Positions 15,851-23,634 of a stretch of 27,302 bases of DNA are shown here, in pieces (the stretch's first letter is position 1; each line of letters starts with the position of its first letter). Below the pieces are notes generated by a model. The model made no database searches and was not told the origin of the DNA. It saw only the letters and a list, made by a program, of their open reading frames with translations. Source of the stretch: JALRAP01 sp046302815 (GTDB lineage Bacteria > Bacteroidota > Bacteroidia > AKYH767-A > OLB10); NCBI GenBank assembly GCA_046302815.1, contig JBKCHO010000038.1, forward strand, positions 1-27,302, read 5' to 3'. A program made the position numbers and the translations under genes.

Positions 15851-18067
15851 TCAAGGATGAGATATAATCAAAGATTGAGATCTGCTGCCCTCGCCATCCT
15901 GAACCAAGCAGCGATATATACCATTGCTCAAGTCATGAACAGGAACAACCAATGTGTTGCGTTCAGTTGAGATATTCAACAACTCCCTGCCAGTGATATC
16001 GAAAATGCGAATGGTCCGCTTTCCATAAGCTTCAAATTGAAACACCACCTGATCCGATGCAGGGTTAGGATACATTTGAAATCGGGCGCCCTCCTGTATA
16101 GATTCGCCAAGCCCGGTGGTGGAATCGTATTTGTAAATGGTGATACCACCTGCGTAATTTCCTGTTAGAATCTCACGAATGCCATCGCCATCTATGTCGC
16201 GCGAAGCCACGGTAACTCGTTGCGGCTCCCATATACCATGGTACATCGAGTCAACGAGATTAAAACTTCCACCAAGGTTGTTGTCGATGTTGTTGTATTG
16301 ATAAACATATCCATTTACGGCTCCAACCAATAATTGGGTTACACCACTGCTATCATACATGTATGGATAACTGTAGCCGTACAAACTGAAAGCATTGTTC
16401 ACAAGCACTCCTCCGAAGTTGGATGAAACCAAATTGAAAGATGGTGAACTAACCGTGCCTGCATTCTCGTAGTAGTTCAAATTGCCTGCTCTCTCACCAA
16501 CGACCAAGTCCAGTTTTCCATCCTTGTTCACATCATATAGCTGTGGCATGGAATTTGAACCCACATCTATCGGCGTACCGTTGGATGTGGACATAGATGG
16601 TTGCGTCAATGTGTAGGTGGAGCCGCTTCGAGTGAAAAGCAAAAGATTTCCGTCGGAGTTGCCAACAACCAAATCATCATCTCCATCATTGTCGAGGTCG
16701 CCAAAAGCGGGCGAGACTCCAGTAATGCCGATTTGCGAAATGTTCCCAAGGTTCTGCGTTACTAATTCGAATGAAGGCGCCGTGGCGGTTCCATTGTTGC
16801 GGTAGTACGACAATCCACTTTGGAAAGGTGGCGTGGTAGTGAAATAGCCATAATTCCCAACAACGATATCCATCAAACCATCCTTATCTATATCCTGGAA
16901 AACCACATTGGCTCCGGATCCAACCTCTATCATTTCATCAACGAGAAATCGGTTTTTGATAAAGCTGAACACATTGGAATTATTGTCGGTGGTATTGGTG
17001 TAATACAACACATTGTTATAGTTTTCGGATGGACCACTGATACAAGGAGCTACAATGAAATCTTTCTGATTGTCATTGTTTACATCCATATAGTAGGGAG
17101 CGGGAAAGGTGATCAAATCCACGGGATCATCGTATGATGGGAAGGAATCATCCTGGGCTGTCATCAAAGCTCCGGATGTGGAGCCTCCATTCACCACCAA
17201 GAGCATGTTGTTTCCAAGTATATCTCCGTTCATCAAGTCCTTGTCGCCGTCGCCATCAATATCCAGGGCAATCATGCAAGAGCCTGCATGTTGCACCCTT
17301 GCGGTGATGTCGGGGTCGAGCTGGGCATCTACACCGGGAGCAGCCATCCTACAACCCACATTCAGCAATGCCGCGTTGGCAAATCCACTCAATCCGAAAT
17401 TACCAAAGCAACTTGGTTCAAGCTGGTAAACCAAGGTGTCGCAAACGCCGAATTGCTCTACCGCTCTGTTGCGATGGAATTCAACAAAGCTACCCGATAC
17501 GGGAAATGTTAGTACATCCAAATCGCCGTCGTTGTCCACATCGGCCAAGGCAGGCAGATTGACCGAAGCTACATACAGGTTTGCGGTGATGGATCCGTAT
17601 TTACTGTTCACCAAAAGATACTCCAAGGTGAACTGCAAACCGGTTTGAGGCGTATAATCGTTTCGGTAAACGGTCATGCCGCCCGAATATGAATAGGTGA
17701 AGATGTCTTCCCTACCATCACAATTGAAATCCTTCAGCAATACCCAATCGTGTAATCCGGCGGGAAACTTCTTGCGATACTCTGGAGCATAAGTATAGTC
17801 CACTTGTCCAGGTGTTCCATTGTTGATGTAAGTGGTAATACGATAACCCTCGCGATCGAACACAAACAAATCCTTGATACCATCCCCGTTCATATCGATT
17901 TCGGAGAATATCGGAGCATTGAAACCACCAACCCAAGGGTTGGCGATAACAGTTCCATTATGAGTAACAGGAATGTTCACAGCAGGAACATACTCGCCGT
18001 TTTGAGCCATCGCAAATAATGAAAACAGCGAAAAGCAAAGTATAAGAGTAAAGCGAATTAGACGCAT
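15851..18067 (-). CDS. FG-GAP/VCBS repeat protein with T9SS type A sorting domain
   Basis: A 738-residue protein with a signal peptide (LILCFSLFSLFAMAQ). It carries about nine calcium-binding D-x-[DN]-x-[DN]-G-like loops, such as DMNGDGIKDLFVFD, DFNCDGREDIFTY, DVDNDGDLDVL, DIDGDGDKDLMNG, DLDNDGDDDLVVGNSDG and DVNKDGKLDLVVG, the pattern of integrin-like FG-GAP beta-propellers. The last ~77 residues (YPNPASDQVVFQFE, IRIFDITGRELL, LSNGIYRCLVQDG) are a type A C-terminal sorting domain, which sends the protein across the outer membrane through the type IX secretion system and usually anchors it on the surface. A likely adhesin or binding protein; ligand unknown. It heads a two-gene unit with the cytochrome-propeller lipoprotein. 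Confidence 0.93.
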   Translation of the reverse strand: MRLIRFTLILCFSLFSLFAMAQNGEYVPAVNIPVTHNGTVIANPWVGGFNAPIFSEIDMNGDGIKDLFVFDREGYRITTYINNGTPGQVDYTYAPEYRKKFPAGLHDWVLLKDFNCDGREDIFTYSYSGGMTVYRNDYTPQTGLQFTLEYLLVNSKYGSITANLYVASVNLPALADVDNDGDLDVLTFPVSGSFVEFHRNRAVEQFGVCDTLVYQLEPSCFGNFGLSGFANAALLNVGCRMAAPGVDAQLDPDITARVQHAGSCMIALDIDGDGDKDLMNGDILGNNMLLVVNGGSTSGALMTAQDDSFPSYDDPVDLITFPAPYYMDVNNDNQKDFIVAPCISGPSENYNNVLYYTNTTDNNSNVFSFIKNRFLVDEMIEVGSGANVVFQDIDKDGLMDIVVGNYGYFTTTPPFQSGLSYYRNNGTATAPSFELVTQNLGNISQIGITGVSPAFGDLDNDGDDDLVVGNSDGNLLLFTRSGSTYTLTQPSMSTSNGTPIDVGSNSMPQLYDVNKDGKLDLVVGERAGNLNYYENAGTVSSPSFNLVSSNFGGVLVNNAFSLYGYSYPYMYDSSGVTQLLVGAVNGYVYQYNNIDNNLGGSFNLVDSMYHGIWEPQRVTVASRDIDGDGIREILTGNYAGGITIYKYDSTTGLGESIQEGARFQMYPNPASDQVVFQFEAYGKRTIRIFDITGRELLNISTERNTLVVPVHDLSNGIYRCLVQDGEGSRSQSLIISHP

Positions 18068-18081
18068 CGAAATCCTTTTTT

Positions 18082-18089
18082 CAAATTTA
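18082..18089 (-). promoter_or_regulatory. Putative -7 element for the FG-GAP gene
   Basis: On the minus strand this is TAAATTTG, a perfect TAnnTTTG, 14 nt upstream of the start codon. The implied leader is very short (under 10 nt) and there is no good -33 TTG, so support is moderate. Confidence 0.4.
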
Positions 18090-18161
18090 GTGTAATTTTA
18101 GGTGGTTGCATTCGACAAAAAGCCGCCATTGTCATTCCCTTGCAATCAAACATTCACGCCT

Positions 18162-18653
18162 ATGCCATCATTCGATATTGTAAGCAAAACAGATGTCCAG
18201 AAACTGGATAACGCCATCAATGTGGCCCAAAAAGAAATTGTGAACCGGTACGACTTTCACGGCTCCAAAACGGAGATGGAGCTTGATAAAAAAGCGATGG
18301 TTATCAAGTTATTGACAGAGAATGAGATGCGAATGGATGCGATTCGTGATATCTTGATTTCCAGGGCAATGAAACAGGGATTGGAACCCGGATGTTTGGA
18401 TTTTGGAAAAGACCAGGAGGCTTCGGGTATGATGCTCCGAAAAGAGGTTAAAATCATCAATGGAATTGATAAGGAAACCGCCAAGAAGATTGTTAAAATC
18501 ATCAAAGACAGTGGCTTGAAGGTCCAGGCATCTATCATGGATCAGCAAGTGCGCGTAACTGGAAAGAAGAAAGACGATCTTCAGGCCACCATTTCGGTGG
18601 TTCGACAAGGGGGCATCGAACAACCTTTGCAATTCGAAAATTTTCGAGAGTAG
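18162..18653 (+). CDS. yajQ: YajQ family (DUF520) nucleotide-binding protein
   Basis: A 163-residue cytosolic protein of the YajQ family, whose members have been reported to bind cyclic di-GMP or other nucleotides and RNA. Typical blocks are MPSFDIVSKTDVQKLDNAIN, NRYDFHGSK, LDFGKDQEASGMMLRKEV, GIDKETAKKIVKIIKDSGLKVQASI, QVRVTGKKKDDLQ and the end QPLQFENFR. A GTG-initiated reading 20 codons longer exists, but MPSFDIVS is the conserved family start and gives the standard length. It is divergent from the FG-GAP gene; no consensus promoter is obvious upstream. Binding of a particular nucleotide cannot be inferred from sequence alone. Confidence 0.95.
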   Translation: MPSFDIVSKTDVQKLDNAINVAQKEIVNRYDFHGSKTEMELDKKAMVIKLLTENEMRMDAIRDILISRAMKQGLEPGCLDFGKDQEASGMMLRKEVKIINGIDKETAKKIVKIIKDSGLKVQASIMDQQVRVTGKKKDDLQATISVVRQGGIEQPLQFENFRE

Positions 18654-18690
18654 TGTATTTATAGTTCTGTTTTTCAGCTTATTAAAATAA

Positions 18691-18722
18691 CTGGTAATAA
18701 AATACCAGAAATTCATTTTTTA
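18691..18722 (+). terminator. Weak hairpin after yajQ
   Basis: CTGGTA (18691-18696) pairs perfectly with TACCAG (18703-18708) around a 6-nt loop; a T-run follows only after a further 8 nt. It could end the yajQ transcript but the stem is short. Confidence 0.35.
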
Positions 18723-18780
18723 CTCACCCAAATGCGACTACCTTGCTTACTCAATAAAGCGAGGATGGTTATTCGTTTTT

Positions 18781-18796
18781 TATGATTTAAATCATA
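18781..18796. promoter_or_regulatory. 16-bp perfect palindrome, CRP/FNR-like operator
   Basis: TATGATTTAAATCATA is a perfect 16-bp palindrome containing TGAT-N4-ATCA, the core of CRP/FNR-family half-sites (FNR consensus TTGAT-N4-ATCAA). A -7-like element TAACCTTG (18818-18825, one mismatch) lies downstream, which would put the palindrome centre about 43 nt before the transcription start, close to a class II activator position. It faces the small gene at 18885. Confidence 0.45.
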
Positions 18797-18884
18797 CCAA
18801 ACGACCCGCCCAAGCGTTAACCTTGTTTGAGTTTGGAAATTTTGAAAGAAAGCTCCGGACTTTTCATCTGTAAATACCCAAATA

Positions 18885-19037
18885 ATGAAACCCTCAAGAA
18901 GCCAAAAAAAGGCGAAGGAACCGGTTCAAAAGCCATTGATCAAAGTTCAACTCGACGAACGCACCACCATAACTATCCGTAAAATGGAAATGCTCAAGTT
19001 TTGGAAAGAGCGTTATCCTGAAGCGAAAGTGATTTGA
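18885..19037 (+). CDS. Small basic hypothetical protein (50 aa)
   Basis: An ATG-initiated frame of 50 codons: a lysine-rich N-terminus (MKPSRSQKKAKEP) and then KPLIKVQLDERTTITIRKME, FWKERYPEAKVI. The pattern of a short beta-hairpin-like stretch (IKVQLD, TTITI) followed by a helix ending in YPEAKVI looks like a real small protein, and I have an impression of similar short Bacteroidota proteins, but I cannot name a family. No signal peptide or membrane segment. It is preceded by a CRP/FNR-like palindrome and a weak promoter, and converges on the RmlD-like gene with 47 nt between stops. Conservation in relatives would settle whether it is a gene. Confidence 0.55.
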   Translation: MKPSRSQKKAKEPVQKPLIKVQLDERTTITIRKMEMLKFWKERYPEAKVI

Positions 19038-19084
19038 TAGGATCCGATATAAATCCTGTTTGAATAACGCTGCTTTGTCGAAAT

Positions 19085-19999
19085 TCAATTTTGCTTTTGT
19101 AACAATTGTGCGCTGACAATTTTCAGTCCCTCCACAAATGTGCGTGGAGTGTAGCCCAACTCTATCCTAGCCTTATCCAGAATAAATCCTGTTCTCGGCG
19201 GACGCTTTGCAGGCTGGTTCAAAGATGCCGATGAAATCGGTTTGATGTGTGATTTATCCAATCCGAAAAAATCGGCCACTTTAGCTGCAAGGTTGATAAT
19301 GCTATCCAAATCCTCTTCGGGACCACAGATGTGAAAAATACCAGTGGCTCGTTTTTGCATAGCCAGGATACAGGCATCGGCCAAGTCCTCAGCCAATGTA
19401 GGGCTGCGGAACTGATCCGTGATGACATTAATGTCCTTGTTTTGCTCTAAGGATGACTTGGTCCACAGCACCAGATTCGATCGCTGCACATCATCCACCA
19501 CACCATAGATGATGATGGTTCGCAATATCGCCCAGTCCAATCCTGACTGCATGACCACTTTTTCGCTCTCAAGTTTCGAGCTGGCATAATAACTGAGCGG
19601 GTTGGGTTTATCCTCCTCCCGGTAAGGACCAGATTCACCATCGAAAACAAAATCGGTGGAAATATGAATAAAATGCGTTGAAGTACCCCGACTTGCTTCA
19701 GTGAGATGTCTAACGGCATCCACATTGAGGGCATCACATCCGGGCTTATCGTTTTCACATGCGTCCACATTGGTCATGGCTGCCGTATTGATGATACAAT
19801 TGGGTCGAAATTTTTGAATAACTGAAAAGACCTCATCCCTGTTGGTGATATCAAGAGGCTGATAGGCATATCCATCCTTTTTGGAAATACGATTAACTCC
19901 TTTGGAGGTCGCTAAAACTTCAATACCATCCTTGCCAGCCAATGCATAAACCAACTTCTGACCGAGCAATCCGTTCGAGCCTGTAATAAGAATTTTCAT
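19085..19999 (-). CDS. RmlD-like NAD(P)-dependent sugar reductase (SDR family)
   Basis: A 304-residue extended short-chain dehydrogenase resembling dTDP-4-dehydrorhamnose reductase. The Rossmann motif GSNGLLG (residues 7-13) starts right after MKILIT; further family marks are the INTAAMTNVDACE block, HISTDFVFDG, the catalytic Tyr138-x3-Lys142 in YYASSK, and FRSPTLAEDLADA followed by GIFHICGPE. The ATG at 19999 fits the family start; a reading two codons longer (20005) is equally open. RmlD itself normally sits with rmlABC; none are here, so the exact substrate is uncertain. It may serve polysaccharide synthesis like the glycosyltransferases elsewhere in the window. The upstream gap of about 190 nt holds only a one-mismatch -7 candidate. 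Confidence 0.88.
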   Translation of the reverse strand: MKILITGSNGLLGQKLVYALAGKDGIEVLATSKGVNRISKKDGYAYQPLDITNRDEVFSVIQKFRPNCIINTAAMTNVDACENDKPGCDALNVDAVRHLTEASRGTSTHFIHISTDFVFDGESGPYREEDKPNPLSYYASSKLESEKVVMQSGLDWAILRTIIIYGVVDDVQRSNLVLWTKSSLEQNKDINVITDQFRSPTLAEDLADACILAMQKRATGIFHICGPEEDLDSIINLAAKVADFFGLDKSHIKPISSASLNQPAKRPPRTGFILDKARIELGYTPRTFVEGLKIVSAQLLQKQN

Positions 20000-20194
20000 G
20001 GGCATAAAGATATGAAGGGGATTATTATAATGAGTTATGGTTTTAATGAGTGCAAGTTTATATTTTAATGAACAATTAACTATGGCAAGAACAAGAACTA
20101 AAAAAATGGCTGATTCACACAGATTTATTTTAGTTACACCTTAATTCAAAAAAGCCTAAATATTAAATAGATCTATATAGTTTGTACTTTCCGT

Positions 20195-21490
20195 TCAGCG
20201 TTTAGCATTTATAGTGTATGATTTTTCTGAAACCAATTGTCGACCAATAGCACAATCTAAACACCTCTTTGTGGAGCAATAATTGGCATGCAAATGCAAA
20301 AACGCCTGCGAATCGAATGCGTTACTGGCGTGCATACCTACATGCGACCAACTGTCAAGCACTTTGTTTTTTTCATATGCTATGGATTGCAATAGCACGA
20401 TAGCCCGATCAACCAAGTGCAGGTCGTTGTTTTTGCGTCCATAATAAAATAATGCAGGAGCCACCGTGTTAATGATGATGTTATCGGCTGAATCGGAGCC
20501 TATGGATTTTACTCCGAATGGTGCAATTTTGTTAAACACATAGTGGATATCCCAATAAGTTGAAGCCCGTACCTTGAGCCGGTCAATCAAGCGAATCGGA
20601 TCCTTTTCGTCCAATACTTCAGAAAAAGAAAAACCATTTTGTGCAATCAGCATCGCGAATTGAGACAAACGGATGGTTGGAAATCCGGAAGGACGCATGC
20701 GTAGAAATTTCCAAAGATGTTTTTCGATAGGTAACAATCCGTGCTTCTTAGCCAAAAAAGCATATTCCTTTCTAAGTATGGTTGGGTATTCTTCGACCAT
20801 TTCTTCTTCAAGAAAGCCGGCCTGCCCAAAGACCAACGCCTCCACAACTTCCAATCGATCACGATATCGAAGCAATAGTTTGCGTGGAAGAACCCGTGCC
20901 AACATTTCAAACGGCAACGCATTCACCTTGAATCCAAAATTGCGGGCGAGCAATTGAAAGAATGCGTCCTCCCAATCGTTTCGATTGGCGCAAAGCGCCA
21001 AGTCAACCAGCCTTGATTTATGTTCCAACCGTTCCACCAACATTCTGTCGAGCCAAGATTTCATAACAACGGATTCCAATTGTCCAAGTGATTCTCCGCA
21101 CGGAATTTCCGCTGTTGAGTTGCGCAAATCGGTTATCCGTTCGAAAATGCTTCGATCCATTTGATTCGAAAGCGAAACAGTTGGCACAACGAGAAGGTTG
21201 TCTTGGATGATTTCGGTATCGGACTCATACACCACATGTAAAATGACATTGTCATAGGACCTGTCGGATTGATGACCATGTCGGTACCAATCGGACGATT
21301 TTACATGGATTTCCACATTGCCCGCCCAAAGTGTTTCTCCAATTCGAATACGGGCATTAAAAAAATCAGGTCCGGCATGACTTTGCTGTTCGCCTGGTTT
21401 GATAACGGTAACAGGCAAGCCAGTGGTTGTAAAAAGTTCCTTGTTATACAGACGGTACTTCCACAAATGGGATATCAAATGTTCGTTCAT
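20195..21490 (-). CDS. DUF2851 family protein
   Basis: A 431-residue protein matching the Bacteroidota family DUF2851. The N-terminus (MNEHLISHLWKYRLYN) and the stretch GEQQSHAGPDFFNARIRIG, then WAGNVEIHVKSSDWYRHGH and YDNVILHVVYE, are the characteristic conserved blocks, resembling a nuclease-like beta-core with conserved His, Asp and Glu. The C-terminus has a small Cys cluster (NYCSTKRCLDCAIG) that could bind metal. No biochemical function is established to my knowledge. It is cytosolic by appearance. A weak promoter (CAA at 21559, 22-nt spacer, one-mismatch -7 at 21529-21536, minus strand) lies upstream. Confidence 0.9.
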   Translation of the reverse strand: MNEHLISHLWKYRLYNKELFTTTGLPVTVIKPGEQQSHAGPDFFNARIRIGETLWAGNVEIHVKSSDWYRHGHQSDRSYDNVILHVVYESDTEIIQDNLLVVPTVSLSNQMDRSIFERITDLRNSTAEIPCGESLGQLESVVMKSWLDRMLVERLEHKSRLVDLALCANRNDWEDAFFQLLARNFGFKVNALPFEMLARVLPRKLLLRYRDRLEVVEALVFGQAGFLEEEMVEEYPTILRKEYAFLAKKHGLLPIEKHLWKFLRMRPSGFPTIRLSQFAMLIAQNGFSFSEVLDEKDPIRLIDRLKVRASTYWDIHYVFNKIAPFGVKSIGSDSADNIIINTVAPALFYYGRKNNDLHLVDRAIVLLQSIAYEKNKVLDSWSHVGMHASNAFDSQAFLHLHANYCSTKRCLDCAIGRQLVSEKSYTINAKR

Positions 21491-21616
21491 GATAAAAGCG
21501 ATTAAAAAAGAAAAGCGGATGAACGCAACGAAAATAGAAAGGTCGCAACCAACTTTGTCAACGAATCCTCAATAAGGATTAGCGCTGGCTAAGTAAAAAC
21601 AACAGAGTCAACAAAC

Positions 21617-22417
21617 TTAAAGAAGAGCAGACATCTCCTCTTGTACCTTACGAGCTTCTTCGGCTGCCCGATCGGCAAAATCTAATCCATTGGATGCGTA
21701 AATAATGCCTCGCGAAGAATTCACCAGCAGTCCACAATCCTGGTTAAGGCCATACTTGCAAACCTCTTGTAGGCTTCCACCTTGAGCACCAACGCCGGGA
21801 ACCAATAAAAAATGATTAGGCACCACCTTGCGCACATCGGCAAACAACTCACCGCGCGTAGCACCCACCACATACATCATGTTACTTGCGTTGCCCCATT
21901 GCTGGGATACGCGGAGTACTTTCTCAAACACACGCTCAGATCCTACTGAATCCATTTGAAAATTTAATGCCCCTTTGTTGGATGTGAGAGCCAACAACAC
22001 CACCCATTTGTTTTCAAACTCGAGAAACGGGGTTACTGAATCCTCTCCCATGTAAGGCGCCACTGTAACCGAATCGAAATCGTACTGTGAGAAAAAAGTT
22101 TGCGCATACATGGCCGAAGTATTGCCAATGTCGCCACGCTTGGCATCGGCAATGGTGAACACATCGCCAGGAATGTATTCCAATGTTTTTCGTAAACTCT
22201 CCCAGCCCTTTGGCCCCATGCACTCGTAAAAAGCGATATTGGGCTTATAGGCAACTGCATAGTCCTTCGTAGCTTCGATGATAGACTTGTTGAATTCAAA
22301 TACGGGATCCTCCGTATCCAACAGATGCTTGGGGATCTTATTTATATCCGTATCCAATCCGACGCAGAGGAAAGACTTCTTGCGGCGGATTTGCGATATG
22401 AGTTGTTTACGGTTCAT
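21617..22417 (-). CDS. pyrF: Orotidine-5'-phosphate decarboxylase, type 2
   Basis: Last step of de novo UMP synthesis: decarboxylation of OMP. The 266-residue length and motifs match the type 2 (longer) OMP decarboxylases: FLCVGLDTD near residue 17, YKPNIAFYE (58-65), the catalytic Asp91-x-Lys93-x2-Asp96 in IADAKRGDIGNTS, VTVAPYMGEDSV, and the phosphate-binding LLVPGVGAQGGS with NSSRGIIYAS near the C-terminus. The type 2 form is usual in Bacteroidota. A perfect -7 element lies 38 nt upstream (22455-22462). No other pyr genes are adjacent, so it stands alone here. Confidence 0.96.
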   Translation of the reverse strand: MNRKQLISQIRRKKSFLCVGLDTDINKIPKHLLDTEDPVFEFNKSIIEATKDYAVAYKPNIAFYECMGPKGWESLRKTLEYIPGDVFTIADAKRGDIGNTSAMYAQTFFSQYDFDSVTVAPYMGEDSVTPFLEFENKWVVLLALTSNKGALNFQMDSVGSERVFEKVLRVSQQWGNASNMMYVVGATRGELFADVRKVVPNHFLLVPGVGAQGGSLQEVCKYGLNQDCGLLVNSSRGIIYASNGLDFADRAAEEARKVQEEMSALL

Positions 22418-22454
22418 ATATACATCCCTTCAAGAGAATAAATAATGTCGATAC

Positions 22455-22462
22455 CAAATCTA
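22455..22462 (-). promoter_or_regulatory. Putative -7 element for pyrF
   Basis: On the minus strand TAGATTTG, a perfect TAnnTTTG. It predicts a start near 22448 and a leader of about 30 nt. No TTG is found at the -33 position. Confidence 0.45.
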
Positions 22463-22498
22463 GGTCAACTAAAATGCCAGGTGTAATAGAAACCTATT

Positions 22499-23632
22499 TC
22501 AATGACCGAAAGACCAACTCTCTATAGGTTTTAGTAATTGTGATTTTCTGTACACATTTAACTTTTTAACTGATCGGGCTCCACCATAAATATTACCTAT
22601 ATAGAAACTCATTGACATTGCCGACATGAGAACACCCATTCCATATTGTCTATTTTTTATAAGATCATAACTTGCAAAAAGCACAAGTCCATTAAAACAA
22701 AAGGCCGTCAATGCTGATTGAGATTGGCCGGCATACAAATATCCCATGCCAGGAATTATACCAAAAAGAGCCGCCTTGGTAGGGCTTTTATACTTAGTTG
22801 TAGCACACTTATTTACCGAAGTGATTATTTCAAAATTGCTATCCGGAGATTTCTTTAAATAATCCCAAGCGGTGCTCCACTCCTCTAGTACAGACATGTT
22901 ATAAACAAGCTTTTTATAAATACTTGATGGGCTTGATGACCCTATAGAATCTAAAATAGACTTGTAGACTGTAGCTGCCAAAGCACTATGATTCGAATTA
23001 GTGTAAGCATCAGCCAGGATTTCAGCAAGATGTGAATTCCATGTGTATTTTAAATATGCAGAGCAAAGCTGTATGACCTTATCCTTTTCACCTTTAGATA
23101 AATAGCAATATGCTTCTAACAAGGTCAATTGTAATTGCCTGTTATTAACTATATCCGTATTTTTAAATCGCTCTCTATGAATTTCCAAAATTGCCTCATC
23201 ATATAATTGTACTTGTAATAAATGACAAATAAACGGGAGTCCACTGCAAACGGAGTCAATCCAAGAATAAAAAAAAACTTTTCTGAGTTGAACAGATGTA
23301 TCCAAAACAGGATCAAGTAATCTCGGCACATCATTTAAAACCGCAATCCTATATTCACCATCATCATTTCCACACCGAATGAGTCTATCAGCTGTTTTAA
23401 AAAATCCCGCCAGCTGTGGCTTTTGCTGAAAACTGGCTATCGCAAAATTAGAACAAGTAGGATGCATCCTACAATTCGTGCCAAGTGTAGGGCTGAGGAA
23501 TTTTTGATAAACCTGAATATCTTGCTTGAAAGAGTTGGCTATTGGTTTTTGGTTAATATCCTGACCAGGGCAAACATGAACCAACAGGCTATTAATTAAA
23601 AAAACAAAGAAAAATAATCCAAAATGAGACAT
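22499..23632 (-). CDS. Exported YidD-domain fusion protein with C-terminal membrane segments
   Basis: A 377-residue protein of unusual design. Residues 1-24 look like a signal peptide or first membrane helix (SHFGLFFFVFLINSLLVHV). Residues about 36-90 match YidD, the small membrane-protein-insertion factor: VYQKFLSPTLGTNCRMHPTC with Cys54 and Cys60, followed by the GFFKTADRLIRCG block with Cys87. The middle is helical and TPR-like (QLTLLEAYCYLSKGEKDKVI). Residues about 284-352 hold hydrophobic stretches (AALFGIIPGMGYLYAG, GLVLFASYDL, GVLMSAMSMSFYIG) reminiscent of TM2/DUF5683-type segments. Canonical YidD is under 100 residues and cytoplasmic-side. ATG 23632 was chosen over TTG 23638. It starts 2 nt after the upstream gene's stop, so the two form an operon. 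Confidence 0.78.
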   Translation of the reverse strand: MSHFGLFFFVFLINSLLVHVCPGQDINQKPIANSFKQDIQVYQKFLSPTLGTNCRMHPTCSNFAIASFQQKPQLAGFFKTADRLIRCGNDDGEYRIAVLNDVPRLLDPVLDTSVQLRKVFFYSWIDSVCSGLPFICHLLQVQLYDEAILEIHRERFKNTDIVNNRQLQLTLLEAYCYLSKGEKDKVIQLCSAYLKYTWNSHLAEILADAYTNSNHSALAATVYKSILDSIGSSSPSSIYKKLVYNMSVLEEWSTAWDYLKKSPDSNFEIITSVNKCATTKYKSPTKAALFGIIPGMGYLYAGQSQSALTAFCFNGLVLFASYDLIKNRQYGMGVLMSAMSMSFYIGNIYGGARSVKKLNVYRKSQLLKPIESWSFGH

Positions 23633-23634
23633 GT

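Noticed and set aside
18102..18161. GTG-initiated 20-codon extension of yajQ
   Set aside because: The family begins at MPSFDIVS and the shorter form has the standard 163 residues.
19037..19085. AGGAT/ATCCT inverted repeat as a terminator between converging genes
   Set aside because: The stem is only 5 bp with a 9-nt loop and no T-run follows.
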